Assembly (NCBI GenBank): GCA_965247055.1
Contig: CBDFGE010000002.1
Location: 186,001-250,000 of the forward strand
Direction: 5' to 3'
DNA length: 64,000 nucleotides
DNA from: CBDFGE01 sp965247055
GTDB taxonomy: Bacteria > Chloroflexota > Dehalococcoidia > Lucifugimonadales > JAGWBF01
The stretch's first letter is position 1. Every line of letters begins with the position of its first letter. The position numbers and the translations under genes are program-made. This document shows positions 34,249 to 43,115 of the stretch, in pieces. The notes beneath the pieces were generated by a model, which was not told where the DNA came from, made no database searches, and saw nothing but the letters and a program-made list of their open reading frames with translations.

Positions 34249-35470
34249 TCAGGCGGCGACCTTCTCAGCCGTTGATTCAATGGCGATTCCATCCGCATAC
34301 TGTGCACCGAGATAGACGTCTTCGATCAACTCAGGGGCCTTCAGACGCCTGAAGCGCTGTTCGGCAACCATCAACATTTTCCAGATCACCGCTATCGCCC
34401 GATCGACCCTCTTGTAGCGCTTGGCGGCATCGGTCCGAAGTCTGAGCGCAGCGAAGGGTGACTCCACCGGGTTCGTCGTGCGAAGGTGCTGCCAGTGCTC
34501 CTTGGGGAAGTCATAGAAGGTGATCATGCGGTCCCAGTCCCGCTCAAGGGTCACACAGGCTGCTTCGTAGGAGTGGTCGCGGCACCATCTAGTAAACTCC
34601 GTCCTGAGCCGCTCAGCCTCTGTCCGAGTCTGGGCGTAGGGGATGGTACGCAGCATGAGTTTGGCCTGGTCCTGCTGTCGCTTTGGAAGCCTGTCCAGTA
34701 CGTTTAGGATCTTGTGGTTCCAGCAGCGTTGCTCGGCCGCCTGAGGATAGACGTTGCGCAGAGCTCCCCAGATGCCCAGATGTCCGTCTCCAATCACCCG
34801 TCTTGGGCACTCCAGCCCGCGGCGCCTCATGTCCCTGAGCACATCGGACCAGCTCTCTATGGACTCCCTGTATCCGGGAATCGCGCTCACCACCACCTTC
34901 CTTCCGTCGCTCAGGGCCGCCATCACCACCAGGATCGCCGCCTTCTCCCGCTCAAGACCGGCCTTGACGTAGACTCCATCCACCCACATGTACACCACTT
35001 CCAGGTCATCCAGGGGCCTAGCGCGCCATTGGGCAAGCTCATCGTTCCACTTATCCTTCAACCGGGCTACCGTGCTCGCCGATATCGGTGCCTCTTCTCC
35101 CAGCAGTCCCCGCACCGCCAGGTCGAAGTCACCTTCGGAAAGGCCATGTAGGTACAACTGGGGGATCAGCTCAGCAACCTTCCTGGTCCTGTTGACGAAC
35201 AGCGGCAGCAGCCGGCTCTCGAACTCCTCTTCGGTGTTGCGGACTCGTGGCCTCCTCAGCTGTACCGTTCCCGAACTCAGCGTAAGCCTTCGGGGTCTGC
35301 CGTATCCGTTCCTATAGCCTCTCTCGTTGTCCGACTCAGACCTGCGGGCCGACTTCGCCCTTCCTAGAAACTCCGTCACCTCTTCCTCCAGCAACTCCTG
35401 GATCAGCCGCTGGACATGGCCTCGCACCCAATCCTCCAACTGCTCCCACTCCGGCCTTGACTCCGACCTG
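34249..35470 (-). pseudogene. IS256-family transposase B, 5' end cut by IS3 copy 1
   Basis: The reverse frame contains about 406 residues of a Mutator-type transposase: LIQELLEEEVTEFLGRAK, NERGYRNGYGRPRRLTLSSG, VYMWVDGVYVKAGLEREK (first Asp), PRRVIGDGHLGIWGALRNVY (second Asp) and TTNPVESPFAALRLRTDAAK (Glu), ending at 34,249. It differs clearly from element A. At 35,470 it meets the left end of IS3 copy 1, and the apparent start lies inside the IS3. The native first residues are gone, so it is probably inactive. Confidence 0.8.
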
Positions 35471-35549
35471 TGAGGTGGACCCCAAAATTCGGACAGGTGG
35501 CTAAGAGAGAGTCCCGCTCCTAAAATAGGGCGGAAACAAGGAGCAGGAC

Positions 35550-35834
35550 ATGAAGCAAACACGTAAGAAGCACAGCCCAGTCTTCAAGGCCAAAGTGGCT
35601 TTGGCCGCGCTCCAGGGGGAGCACACCATTGCAGAGCTGGCCAGCCGGTTTGAAGTCCACCCGAGCCAGATCCATGCCTGGAAGAAGGCCTTGACTCAGG
35701 GGGCGCCGCACCTCTTTGAAAATGGTGGTGGACGCCAGGAGAAGGACCAAGAGGTCCTCACTGCCCAGCTCTACCAACAGATTGGGCAGCTCAAGGTGGA
35801 ACGGGATTTTTTGTCACGGAGCTTCGGGTTGTGA
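35550..35834 (+). CDS. IS3 OrfA (copy 1)
   Basis: 94 residues, ATG after CAAGGAGCAGGAC. MKQTRKKHSPVFKAKVALAA.. with AELASRFEVHPSQIHAWKKA is the OrfA helix-turn-helix; the C-terminal leucine zipper follows (LYQQIGQLKVERDFL). It binds the IS ends and regulates transposition. The end of the gene holds the slippery sequence TTTTTTG, where a -1 slip joins it to OrfB; in addition its TGA overlaps the GTG of orfB. Confidence 0.9.
   Translation: MKQTRKKHSPVFKAKVALAALQGEHTIAELASRFEVHPSQIHAWKKALTQGAPHLFENGGGRQEKDQEVLTAQLYQQIGQLKVERDFLSRSFGL
35807..35813 (+). promoter_or_regulatory. Predicted -1 frameshift site of IS3 copy 1
   Basis: T-TTT-TTG in the orfA frame, 20 bases before the orfA stop. A -1 slip leads into ..DFFVTELRVVSRSQRR.., continuous with orfB. 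Confidence 0.65.
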
Positions 35835-36739
35835 GCCGGTCCCAACGCCGGGCCATGATTGACCGAGAAGAACCGAAGCTGTCTCTGGTACGCCAGTGCG
35901 CCTTGCTGGGTAGAAGCCGCTCCTCGTTGTACTACCTGCCAACCGAGGCCGGCGCCGAGGACTTGGAGTTGATGGCCCTCATAGACCAACAGTACCTGAA
36001 GACACCTTTCTACGGCTCCAGAAGGATGACTGCCTGGCTCAGCAATCACGGACACCAGGTCAACCGCAAGCGGGTCCGCCGGCTGATGCAGCTGATAGGC
36101 CTGGAGGCCATCTACCGGCGTCCCAACACCAGCAAGCCAAACCCAGGGCATAAGGTCTATCCGTACTTGCTCAGGGGGCTGGAGATCAACCGGGTCAACC
36201 AGGTGTGGGCCACCGACATCACCTACATACCCATGGCTCGGGGTTTCCTCTACTTGGTGGCCATCATGGACTGGCACAGCCGCTACGTGTTGGCCTGGCG
36301 GCTGTCCAACACCCTGGAGGTAGACTTCTGTGTTGCGGCTCTGGAAGAGGCCTTGAGCAAGGGTCGGCCACAGATCTTCAACACCGACCAGGGCAGCCAG
36401 TTCACCAGCGAGGCCTTCACCAGCATGCTGCTGGCGCAAGGCGTTCAAGTGAGCATGGACGGCAGGGGCCGGTGCATGGACAACGTCTTCGTGGAACGGC
36501 TGTGGCGCAGCATCAAGTACGAGGAGGTGTACCTGAAGGCATACCAAAATGGGACTGAGGCCAGAAAGGGGATTGGGGCTTATCTGGCCTTCTACAACCA
36601 AGAGCGGCCCCATCAAGCCCTGGGCTATCGGTCACCGGGTCAGGTGTTCCATGCAGTGAGCCCACAAAGGTGTTTACTGGAACATCCACGAGCCTTACCA
36701 TCGGATGAGGTGGACCCCAAAATTCGGACAGGTGGCTAA
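35831..36739 (+). CDS. IS3 OrfB transposase (copy 1), last residues replaced
   Basis: 302 residues. HTH_21 part KTPFYGSRRMTAWLSNHGH, and rve integrase core with DDE: Asp in VWATDITYIPMARGFLYL, Asp in PQIFNTDQGSQFTSEAF, and Glu in VERLWRSIKYEEVYLKAYQN. After ALPSDE the sequence is the left end of IS3 copy 2 (VDPKIRTGG) instead of the native GLQDTPAVDSLILASPLS. The catalytic core is whole, but this copy has no right end. Confidence 0.85.
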   Translation: MSRSQRRAMIDREEPKLSLVRQCALLGRSRSSLYYLPTEAGAEDLELMALIDQQYLKTPFYGSRRMTAWLSNHGHQVNRKRVRRLMQLIGLEAIYRRPNTSKPNPGHKVYPYLLRGLEINRVNQVWATDITYIPMARGFLYLVAIMDWHSRYVLAWRLSNTLEVDFCVAALEEALSKGRPQIFNTDQGSQFTSEAFTSMLLAQGVQVSMDGRGRCMDNVFVERLWRSIKYEEVYLKAYQNGTEARKGIGAYLAFYNQERPHQALGYRSPGQVFHAVSPQRCLLEHPRALPSDEVDPKIRTGG

Positions 36740-36784
36740 GAGAGAGTCCCGCTCCTAAAATAGGACGGAAACAAGGAGCAGGAC

Positions 36785-37093
36785 ATGAAGCAAACACGTA
36801 AGAAGCACAGCCCAGTCTTCAAGGCCAAAGTGGCTTTGGCCGCGCTCCAGGGGGAGCACACCATTGCAGAGCTGGCCAGCCGGTTTGAAGTCCACCCGAG
36901 CCAGATCCATGCCTGGAAGAAGGCCTTGACTCAGGGGGCGCCGCACCTCTTTGAAAATGGTGGTGGACGCCAGGAGAAGGACCAAGAGGTCCTCACTGCC
37001 CAGCTCTACCAACAGATTGGGCAGCTCAAGGTGGAACGGGATTTTTTGTCACGGAGCTTCGGGTTGTGCGCCGGTCCCAACGCCGGGCCATGA
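36785..37093 (+). CDS. IS3 OrfA (copy 2), stop codon lost
   Basis: Identical to copy 1 up to RSFGL, but the stop TGA is TGC, so the protein runs on for eight residues (CAGPNAGP) to 102. The same change turns the second codon of orfB from Ser into Arg. The stop/start overlap that could couple orfA and orfB is thereby destroyed, leaving only the slippery site. Confidence 0.85.
   Translation: MKQTRKKHSPVFKAKVALAALQGEHTIAELASRFEVHPSQIHAWKKALTQGAPHLFENGGGRQEKDQEVLTAQLYQQIGQLKVERDFLSRSFGLCAGPNAGP
37042..37048 (+). promoter_or_regulatory. Predicted -1 frameshift site of IS3 copy 2
   Basis: T-TTT-TTG, unchanged from copy 1. Confidence 0.65.
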
Positions 37094-38001
37094 TTGACCG
37101 AGAAGAACCGAAGCTGTCTCTGGTACGCCAGTGCGCCTTGCTGGGTAGAAGCCGCTCCTCGTTGTACTACCTGCCAACCGAGGCCGGCGCCGAGGACTTG
37201 GAGTTGATGGCCCTCATAGACCAACAGTACCTGAAGACACCTTTCTACGGCTCCAGAAGGATGACTGCCTGGCTCAGCAATCACGGACACCAGGTCAACC
37301 GCAAGCGGGTCCGCCGGCTGATGCAGCTGATAGGCCTGGAGGCCATCTACCGGCGTCCCAACACCAGCAAGCCAAACCCAGGGCATAAGGTCTATCCGTA
37401 CTTGCTCAGGGGGCTGGAGATCAACCGGGTCAACCAGGTGTGGGCCACCGACATCACCTACATACCCATGGCTCGGGGTTTCCTCTACTTGATGGCCATC
37501 ATGGACTGGCACAGCCGCTACGTGTTGGCCTGGCGGCTGTCCAACACCCTGGAGGTAGACTTCTGTGTTGCGGCTCTGGAAGAGGCCTTGAGCAAGGGTC
37601 GGCCACAGATCTTCAACACCGACCAGGGCAGCCAGTTCACCAGCGAGGCCTTCACCAGCATGCTGCTGGCGCAAGGCGTTCAAGTGAGCATGGACGGCAG
37701 GGGCCGGTGCATGGACAACGTCTTCGTGGAACGGCTGTGGCGCAGCATCAAGTACGAGGAGGTGTACCTGAAGGCATACCAAAATGGGACTGAGGCCAGA
37801 AAGGGGATTGGGGCTTATCTGGCCTTCTACAACCAAGAGCGGCCCCATCAAGCCCTGGGCTATCGGTCACCGGGTCAGGTGTTCCATGCAGTGAGCCCAC
37901 AAAGGTGTTTACTGGAACATCCACGAGCCTTACCATCGGATGAAGGTTTACAAGACACCCCAGCGGTAGACTCTCTTATTTTAGCCTCACCGCTGTCCTG
38001 A
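37066..38001 (+). CDS. IS3 OrfB transposase (copy 2)
   Basis: 311 residues, full native C-terminus. Differs from copy 1 by Ser2 to Arg and Val to Met in GFLYLMAIMDW. DDE residues intact. Most likely made as an OrfAB fusion by frameshifting. Confidence 0.9.
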   Translation: MRRSQRRAMIDREEPKLSLVRQCALLGRSRSSLYYLPTEAGAEDLELMALIDQQYLKTPFYGSRRMTAWLSNHGHQVNRKRVRRLMQLIGLEAIYRRPNTSKPNPGHKVYPYLLRGLEINRVNQVWATDITYIPMARGFLYLMAIMDWHSRYVLAWRLSNTLEVDFCVAALEEALSKGRPQIFNTDQGSQFTSEAFTSMLLAQGVQVSMDGRGRCMDNVFVERLWRSIKYEEVYLKAYQNGTEARKGIGAYLAFYNQERPHQALGYRSPGQVFHAVSPQRCLLEHPRALPSDEGLQDTPAVDSLILASPLS

Positions 38002-38018
38002 TCATGGGGTCCACTTGA

Positions 38019-38174
38019 GTCCATTCCCCCCTTGCGCAACAACTCCAGCAGGTCCATCCTTTCCTTGACCACCGTTGTCCTCCTTTCTCGAGCTTTCTTC
38101 TTTGCCCGCTAAGGATGACGCGGTGGTCTCTCTTACTCCAGACCCCCTCCTCTTCTTACACCACTTCCTGGGAC
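38019..38174 (-). pseudogene. 5' remnant of IS256 element A
   Basis: On the reverse strand: terminal repeat GTCCCAGGAAGTGGTGTAA (from 38,174), the leader GAAAGGAGGACAACGGTG, and the first codons VVKERMDLLELLRKGGMD, then IS3 copy 2. It matches 27,530-27,680 closely. As at 27.5 kb, a lipoprotein gene ends directly at the terminal repeat. Confidence 0.75.
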
Positions 38175-38175
38175 T

Positions 38176-38628
38176 CTACTGGCGCTGCCCGGTTTTCGCT
38201 TCACGTACTGCCCGCTCTCCAATGGCCTCGACAAGACATGCCTCCTGCTCGGGTGTGAGTTCCTTCCCCTCCTCCACTGCCACTGGTGCTGCGATTACAC
38301 AACCATTAAAGGCATCAAGCTCGTCGGAGGTTGGCGGGCGCTGCCCGGTTGACACTTCACTTGCTGCCCGCTCCCCTATGGCCTCAGCAAGACATGCCTC
38401 CTGCTCGGGTGCGAGTCTGCTCATCTCCCTTACTACCACTGCCACTGGTGCCGGTGTGACAGTCGAGGAGGGGGTCGGGCTGGGTGCGGACGTGGCCGTG
38501 GGAGAGGGCGTCGGACTGGGTACAAACGTGGCCGTGGGAGAGGGCGTCGGCTTCGACTCTCCGCCGCATGCGACCGAAACCACTAGCAATAGGGCTGCCA
38601 TCGCAACGATCAACGGCGACCACCGCAT
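38176..38628 (-). CDS. Small lipoprotein with two Cys-containing helical repeats
   Basis: ATG 38628 (a TTG six bases upstream is also well placed after GGGAGG). 150 residues: signal peptide MRWSPLIVAMAALLLVVSVA with lipobox VSVAC, Pro/Thr/Ser-rich spacer (TPSPTATFVPSPTPSP..), then two copies of a module: LAPEQEACLAEAIGERAASE and LTPEQEACLVEAIGERAVRE, with PPTSDELDAFNGCV between. The spacing Cys..Cys suggests a disulfide in an exported helical domain. A related module stands in the N-terminal part of the lipoprotein at 24.7 kb. It lies between IS copies. Function unknown. Confidence 0.7.
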   Translation of the reverse strand: MRWSPLIVAMAALLLVVSVACGGESKPTPSPTATFVPSPTPSPTATSAPSPTPSSTVTPAPVAVVVREMSRLAPEQEACLAEAIGERAASEVSTGQRPPTSDELDAFNGCVIAAPVAVEEGKELTPEQEACLVEAIGERAVREAKTGQRQ

Positions 38629-38771
38629 GACCAAAACGGGCACCTCCCTATCTATCTGCGTCTCCGTTGCTGGCGCTGGGCGCCGCTCGATGTGAGGTGG
38701 ACCCCAAAATTCGGACAGGTGGCTAAGAGAGAGTCCCGCTCCTAAAATAGGACGGAAACAAGGAGCAGGAC

Positions 38772-39056
38772 ATGAAGCAAACACGTAAGAAGCACAGCCC
38801 AGTCTTCAAGGCCAAAGTGGCTTTGGCCGCGCTCCAGGGGGAGCACACCATTGCAGAGCTGGCCAGCCGGTTTGAAGTCCACCCGAGCCAGATCCATGCC
38901 TGGAAGAAGGCCTTGACTCAGGGGGCGCCGCACCTCTTTGAAAATGGTGGTGGACGCCAGGAGAAGGACCAAGAGGTTCTCACTGCCCAGCTCTACCAAC
39001 AGATTGGGCAGCTCAAGGTGGAACGGGATTTTTTGTCACGGAGCTTCGGGTTGTGA
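38772..39056 (+). CDS. IS3 OrfA (copy 3)
   Basis: 94 residues, same protein as copy 1, with the normal TGA overlapping the orfB GTG. Confidence 0.9.
   Translation: MKQTRKKHSPVFKAKVALAALQGEHTIAELASRFEVHPSQIHAWKKALTQGAPHLFENGGGRQEKDQEVLTAQLYQQIGQLKVERDFLSRSFGL
39029..39035 (+). promoter_or_regulatory. Predicted -1 frameshift site of IS3 copy 3
   Basis: T-TTT-TTG in the orfA frame, as in the other copies. Confidence 0.65.
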
Positions 39057-39988
39057 GCCGGTCCCAACGCCGGGCCATGATTGACCGAGAAGAACCGAAG
39101 CTGTCTCTGGTGCGCCAGTGCGCCTTGCTGGGTATCAGCCGCTCCTCGTTGTACTACCTGCCAACCGAGGCCGGCGCCGAGGACTTGGAGTTGATGGCCC
39201 TCATAGACCAACAGTACCTGAAGACACCTTTCTACGGCTCCAGAAGGATGACTGCCTGGCTCAGCAATCACGGACACCAGGTCAACCGCAAGCGGGTCCG
39301 CCGGCTGATGCAGCTGATAGGCCTGGAGGCCATCTACCGGCGTCCCAACACCAGCAAGCCAAACCCAGGGCATAAGGTCTATCCGTACTTGCTCAGGGGG
39401 CTGGAGATCAACCGGGTCAACCAGGTGTGGGCCACCGACATCACCTACATACCCATGGCTCGGGGTTTCCTCTACTTGGTGGCCATCATGGACTGGCACA
39501 GCCGCTACGTGCTGGCCTGGCGGCTGTCCAACACCCTGGAGGTAGACTTCTGTGTTGCGGCTCTGGAAGAGGCCTTGAGCAAGGGTCGGCCACAGATCTT
39601 CAACACCGACCAGGGCAGCCAGTTCACCAGCGAGGCCTTCACCAGCATGCTGCTGGCGCAAGGCGTTCAAGTGAGCATGGACGGCAGGGGCCGGTGCATG
39701 GACAACGTCTTCGTGGAACGGCTGTGGCGCAGCATCAAGTACGAGGAGGTGTACCTGAAGGCATACCAAAATGGGACTGAGGCCAGAAAGGGGATTGGGG
39801 CTTATCTGGCCTTCTACAACCAAGAGCGGCCCCATCAAGCCCTGGGCTATCGGTCACCGGGTCAGGTGTTCCATGCAGTGAGCCCACAAAGGTGTTTACT
39901 GGAACATCCACGAGCCTTACCATCGGATGAAGGTTTACAAGACACCCCAGCGGTAGACTCTCTTATTTTAGCCTCACCGCTGTCCTGA
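39053..39988 (+). CDS. IS3 OrfB transposase (copy 3)
   Basis: 311 residues. Differs from copy 1 at LLGISRSS (Ile for Arg) besides the complete C-terminus. Catalytic residues intact. Ile at this place looks more like the common IS3 pattern (LLGISRSSYY), so copy 3 may be nearest the ancestral sequence. Confidence 0.9.
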   Translation: MSRSQRRAMIDREEPKLSLVRQCALLGISRSSLYYLPTEAGAEDLELMALIDQQYLKTPFYGSRRMTAWLSNHGHQVNRKRVRRLMQLIGLEAIYRRPNTSKPNPGHKVYPYLLRGLEINRVNQVWATDITYIPMARGFLYLVAIMDWHSRYVLAWRLSNTLEVDFCVAALEEALSKGRPQIFNTDQGSQFTSEAFTSMLLAQGVQVSMDGRGRCMDNVFVERLWRSIKYEEVYLKAYQNGTEARKGIGAYLAFYNQERPHQALGYRSPGQVFHAVSPQRCLLEHPRALPSDEGLQDTPAVDSLILASPLS

Positions 39989-40055
39989 TCATGGGGTCCA
40001 CTTGAGCCTTCGCCCATGCAAGGCTGTCTACCAGCAAAGGGGGCTCGGCAGATCT

Positions 40056-41262
40056 AAGGATATTCTGAACAAGTCTGGGCATAGTAGCATAGAGAATAGC
40101 ACTGTGTTCGGGGAGATAATTGATGGACCAGCCAACATTTGCGGACTTGGAATACGAGAGGAAGAAGCGCAAGACCCGCCGGGAGATATTCCTGGAGCGC
40201 ATGGATGCTCTGATACCGTGGGAACAGATGGAAGAGCGCATCCGTCCGTTCTATCCCAAGGCGGGCCGAGGCCGTCGACCATATGAGTTGTCGGCGATGG
40301 TGCGGATACACTGCGTGCAGTTGTTCTACAACTTGAGCGATCCTGGTATGGAGGACATGCTCTACGAGGTCGAGTCGGTGAGACGGTTCGTAGGGTTGAA
40401 GCTGTCGGGCCCGCTGCCGGACGAGACGACGATTCTGAACTTCCGCCATCTGCTGGAAGAGCATGAGTTGGGGCAGAGTCTGTTCGAGGAGATCAACCGT
40501 CATCTGGAGTCCCAGGGACTGCGGCTTCGGGAGGGGACGATCGTGGACGCGAGCATCATAGAGGCGCCGTCATCGACGAAGAATCGTGCGGGTGAGCGAG
40601 ACCCTGAGATGCACCAGACGAAGAAGGGGAACGAGTGGCGCTTCGGGATGAAAGTACACGTAGGCGCTGACGCTGAGACGGGAGTGGTACACAGCATGAC
40701 TACGACGCCAGCTAACGTGCATGATGTGACAGAAGCGCACCGATTGCTGCACGGTGGAGAGAAACGAGTGTGGGGGGATGCGGGGTATCAGGGAGTGGAC
40801 AAGCGGTTGGAGAATCGAGAGTTGGATGTGGAGTGGCGAGTGGCGATGAGGCCCGGCCGGCGACGGCACCTGGAGCCTGGCAGCTACGAGGCGTTGGTGG
40901 AGAAGCGCAAAGCGTCGGTCAGAGCGAAAGTGGAGCATCCGTTCCTGTACGTGAAGCGGCGCTTTGGCTACGCCAAGGTGCGCTACCGAGGGTTGGCTAA
41001 GAACGCGCAACGGCTGGCATTGCTACTGGGGCTGGCCAACTTGATGACGGCAGAGCGCCGTCTGGCGACATGAGAGGGGCGCAGTGCGCAAATCACGGCC
41101 GGGGAGCCGCGATGGCTCCGAAAAGCCGCTTCGAGGCCACAACAGACACGGTCTGAACGCCTCAACCACGACCTGGAACGTCACAAAGATGCCTGAACGT
41201 CTCCAAAGAACGGAACCACTCTGCCCATCCACGCTTGCGCCGAGTTGTTCAGAGGTTCCCTA
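40056..41262 (+). mobile_element. IS5-family element
   Basis: Left end AAGGATATTCTGAACAAGTC (40056) and the reverse complement of the right end, TAGGGAACCTCTGAACAACT (41262), are imperfect inverted repeats sharing TCTGAACAA. About 1.2 kb, family-typical. Confidence 0.7.
40123..41073 (+). CDS. IS5-family transposase, intact
   Basis: ATG 40123 (a TTG three bases upstream is possible). 316 residues. N-terminal DUF772 domain: MDALIPWEQMEERIRPFYPK, GRRPYELSAMVRIHCVQLFY, LPDETTILNFRHLLEEHEL. DDE: Asp in GTIVDASIIEAPSSTKN, Asp in VWGDAGYQGVDKRLENR, Glu in KASVRAKVEHPFLYVKRRFG with the YREK-like spacing. Complete, probably active. It is the last IS before the chromosomal block. Confidence 0.92.
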   Translation: MDQPTFADLEYERKKRKTRREIFLERMDALIPWEQMEERIRPFYPKAGRGRRPYELSAMVRIHCVQLFYNLSDPGMEDMLYEVESVRRFVGLKLSGPLPDETTILNFRHLLEEHELGQSLFEEINRHLESQGLRLREGTIVDASIIEAPSSTKNRAGERDPEMHQTKKGNEWRFGMKVHVGADAETGVVHSMTTTPANVHDVTEAHRLLHGGEKRVWGDAGYQGVDKRLENRELDVEWRVAMRPGRRRHLEPGSYEALVEKRKASVRAKVEHPFLYVKRRFGYAKVRYRGLAKNAQRLALLLGLANLMTAERRLAT

Positions 41263-41487
41263 ACATCCACCACGCCTTGATCTGCGGCCTACCGGCGTCC
41301 TGAGCTTCGGAATCAGCACAGAGGCTCTCTGGGTATTCCCCCTACAGGAACCGGGTGTAGCACCTCTTACTCCTTGTAATACATGTTGGTAACGTATATG
41401 TGAACGTTGTGTGGATACCGTGTGAACGTAGCCCCGGGGTTCCCGCCGGACTACCACATTGGATCCCCTGGCGTTAGGAGGAGGGCC

Positions 41488-41727
41488 TTGGATACCACTT
41501 CCGAGCGGACGATAAAGACTATCAGGATGAACGAGGGCATGTACCATCAGGCGCGGGTGGCCGCGGTGATGTCTCGGAGAGGCCTGGGTGAGTGGCTCGA
41601 GGAAGCCATCCGGGAGAAGCTCGAACGGGACCGCACGCTGGCTTCCCTCGCTCTCGAGGGAGAAGGTCGGCCGCAGGGCCAGCACGCGGCCTCAACTGGA
41701 AGCCGGAAGGGGAGAGCACTGAGATGA
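41488..41727 (+). CDS. Ribbon-helix-helix-like small protein coupled to the receiver-KaiC gene
   Basis: TTG 41488 after TTAGGAGGAGGGCC. 79 residues: DTTSERTIKTIRMNEGMYHQ.. then ARVAAVMSRRGLGEWLEEAI, and a basic tail. The beginning resembles an Arc/CopG fold (strand then two helices). Its TGA overlaps the next ATG (ATGA, 41724-41727). It could be a small DNA-binding partner of the downstream ATPase. Confidence 0.6.
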   Translation: MDTTSERTIKTIRMNEGMYHQARVAAVMSRRGLGEWLEEAIREKLERDRTLASLALEGEGRPQGQHAASTGSRKGRALR

Positions 41728-42860
41728 CCAAGATCCTCGTAGTGGATCCTGGCCGGAGCCTTCGCGATCTGCTCAGGCACATCCTCTCCAGCGCAGGACA
41801 CAGTGTAGTGGAAGATAAGGATGGCCGGTCCGCCTTCGACAAGGCGGTCTACGAGCGGCCGGACATCATCCTCCTCGAGGTGGTAATGCCGATGTTTGAC
41901 GTGTTCCAGGTGCTGAAGCGCCTGAAGGAGGACCCCGCCACCAGCTCCATCCCCGTAATCGTGCTGACTTCCATGCCCCCGGCGAAGGGCGAAGCCACGG
42001 CTATCGCGCTGGGCGCTTCCCACTACGTGACCAAGCCCTGGCAGCCCGGTGCCTTGGAGAGGATGATGAAGGTCGTCCTTCACAATGCGGCTCCCGTGGC
42101 GGCACAGTCCACCAACGGCCACACCGTTGTAGAGGCACCGGAAGCACCGAAACTCATCAGGTCTGGCTACAGGCCTCTGGACGAGAAACTGGGTGGCGGA
42201 GTCCGCCTTGGTACCTTCAGCTTGATAGAAGGGGAGCCCTTGGCTGGGAAGAGCGTTCTGTGCCAGCAGCTGGCCTATGAATCTATGGAGGACGGACATA
42301 GGTTGGCCTATTTTACCTCCGAGTACGACGACGAGGGCCTCCTCCGGCAGCTGGGCTTCCTAGGGCGCGACGCGGCAGCCTATTTCCGCAACGGTAGAGT
42401 CAGGATGCACGAACTGCAAGGGTCAGCACCGGGCTGGGACCCGCGACAATGCGAGGACCCGGACCGCCTGCTGGCCCTGCTGGCCGTGGAGATGGAAGAC
42501 CTGCCCACTAAGTGCAAAATCATCGTGGTGGACCCCCTCACCAACCTGGCCAGGCACTCGCGGGACACGGTGGTCCTGAACTTCTTCGCCACCTGCAGGC
42601 GCCTTTGCGACAGCTACGACAAGACCATCGTCCTGAGCACCCGGTCCTACGCCTTCGACAACAAGACCCTGGGCCGGCTGCACGACCTTTGTGACGCGCA
42701 CCTTAACCTGAGGACAGAGGAAGTGGGCCTCAAGAAGGTGAACATGCTGGAGGTCCGAAAGCTCAACAACGCCGAGCTGTCCCGTGGGAACCTGGTCACC
42801 TTCCAAGTAGCGCCAGGGGTCGGCCTGAAACAGGTCCCTGGATTGAAGGTTAGAATATAG
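41724..42860 (+). CDS. Receiver domain fused to KaiC/FlaH-like RecA ATPase
   Basis: 378 residues. Residues 1-120 are a response-regulator receiver fold: MTKILVVDPGRS, PDIILLEVVMP, VIVLTSM, YVTKPW (Lys104). The phospho-acceptor Asp is replaced by Glu52, and the usual second acidic residue after Asp8 is Pro9, so it should not be phosphorylated. After a linker, residues about 145-375 are a RecA-type ATPase of the KaiC/FlaH group: GYRPLDEKLGGGVRLGTFSL, Walker A GEPLAGKS (170-177), and Walker B CKIIVVDPLTN. KaiC-like ATPases act in signalling, motility and clock systems. No kinase gene is near. The partner may be the upstream small protein. Confidence 0.85.
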   Translation: MTKILVVDPGRSLRDLLRHILSSAGHSVVEDKDGRSAFDKAVYERPDIILLEVVMPMFDVFQVLKRLKEDPATSSIPVIVLTSMPPAKGEATAIALGASHYVTKPWQPGALERMMKVVLHNAAPVAAQSTNGHTVVEAPEAPKLIRSGYRPLDEKLGGGVRLGTFSLIEGEPLAGKSVLCQQLAYESMEDGHRLAYFTSEYDDEGLLRQLGFLGRDAAAYFRNGRVRMHELQGSAPGWDPRQCEDPDRLLALLAVEMEDLPTKCKIIVVDPLTNLARHSRDTVVLNFFATCRRLCDSYDKTIVLSTRSYAFDNKTLGRLHDLCDAHLNLRTEEVGLKKVNMLEVRKLNNAELSRGNLVTFQVAPGVGLKQVPGLKVRI

Positions 42861-43115
42861 CCCCGGGCGGTCGCCGGGAGGGCAGGTGCGAAGGCGCGGC
42901 CCGGTGGCGCGTACCCCGTCCGACGAGACGTTCCACACGTCCCAGCCCACGCTGCTGCCACCTTACGCCGCAAGCTCAAGCTTGACGCGGATATAGGCCA
43001 CAACTACAATTGCTCCCGTCGAGGTCTGTGACTGGGTATTCAGTTGCGAGCCTGGGGTCTTACCTGGACCAGAGGTAGGCCGAAGGACCTCGGAGACAGT
43101 GGGAGGGATAGGCCG

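Larger units (their letters stand above)
35471..36705 (+). mobile_element. IS3-family element, copy 1 (3' end missing)
   Basis: Left end TGAGGTGGACCCCAAAATTC. orfA and orfB are present, but the last part of orfB and the right inverted repeat (..GGGGTCCACTTGA) are lost where copy 2 begins. Copies 1-3 are nearly identical. Confidence 0.85.
36706..38018 (+). mobile_element. IS3-family element, copy 2 (complete)
   Basis: From TGAGGTGGACCCC to ..GGGGTCCACTTGA, 1,313 bases. It sits head-to-tail against truncated copy 1 and, at its right end, against a remnant of IS256 element A. Confidence 0.88.
38693..40005 (+). mobile_element. IS3-family element, copy 3 (complete)
   Basis: Same ends and length as copy 2. 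It has inserted just upstream of the small lipoprotein gene, probably into its promoter region. Confidence 0.88.

Noticed and set aside
35520..35562. Reverse-strand start inside the IS3 left end (MFASCPAPC..)
   Set aside because: It appears in front of the IS256 B transposase, the lipoprotein and orfB antisense alike. It is only the IS3 end read backwards, not a native start.
35771..36616. Long reverse-strand frames across IS3 orfB
   Set aside because: Antisense of the transposase, identical in all three copies.
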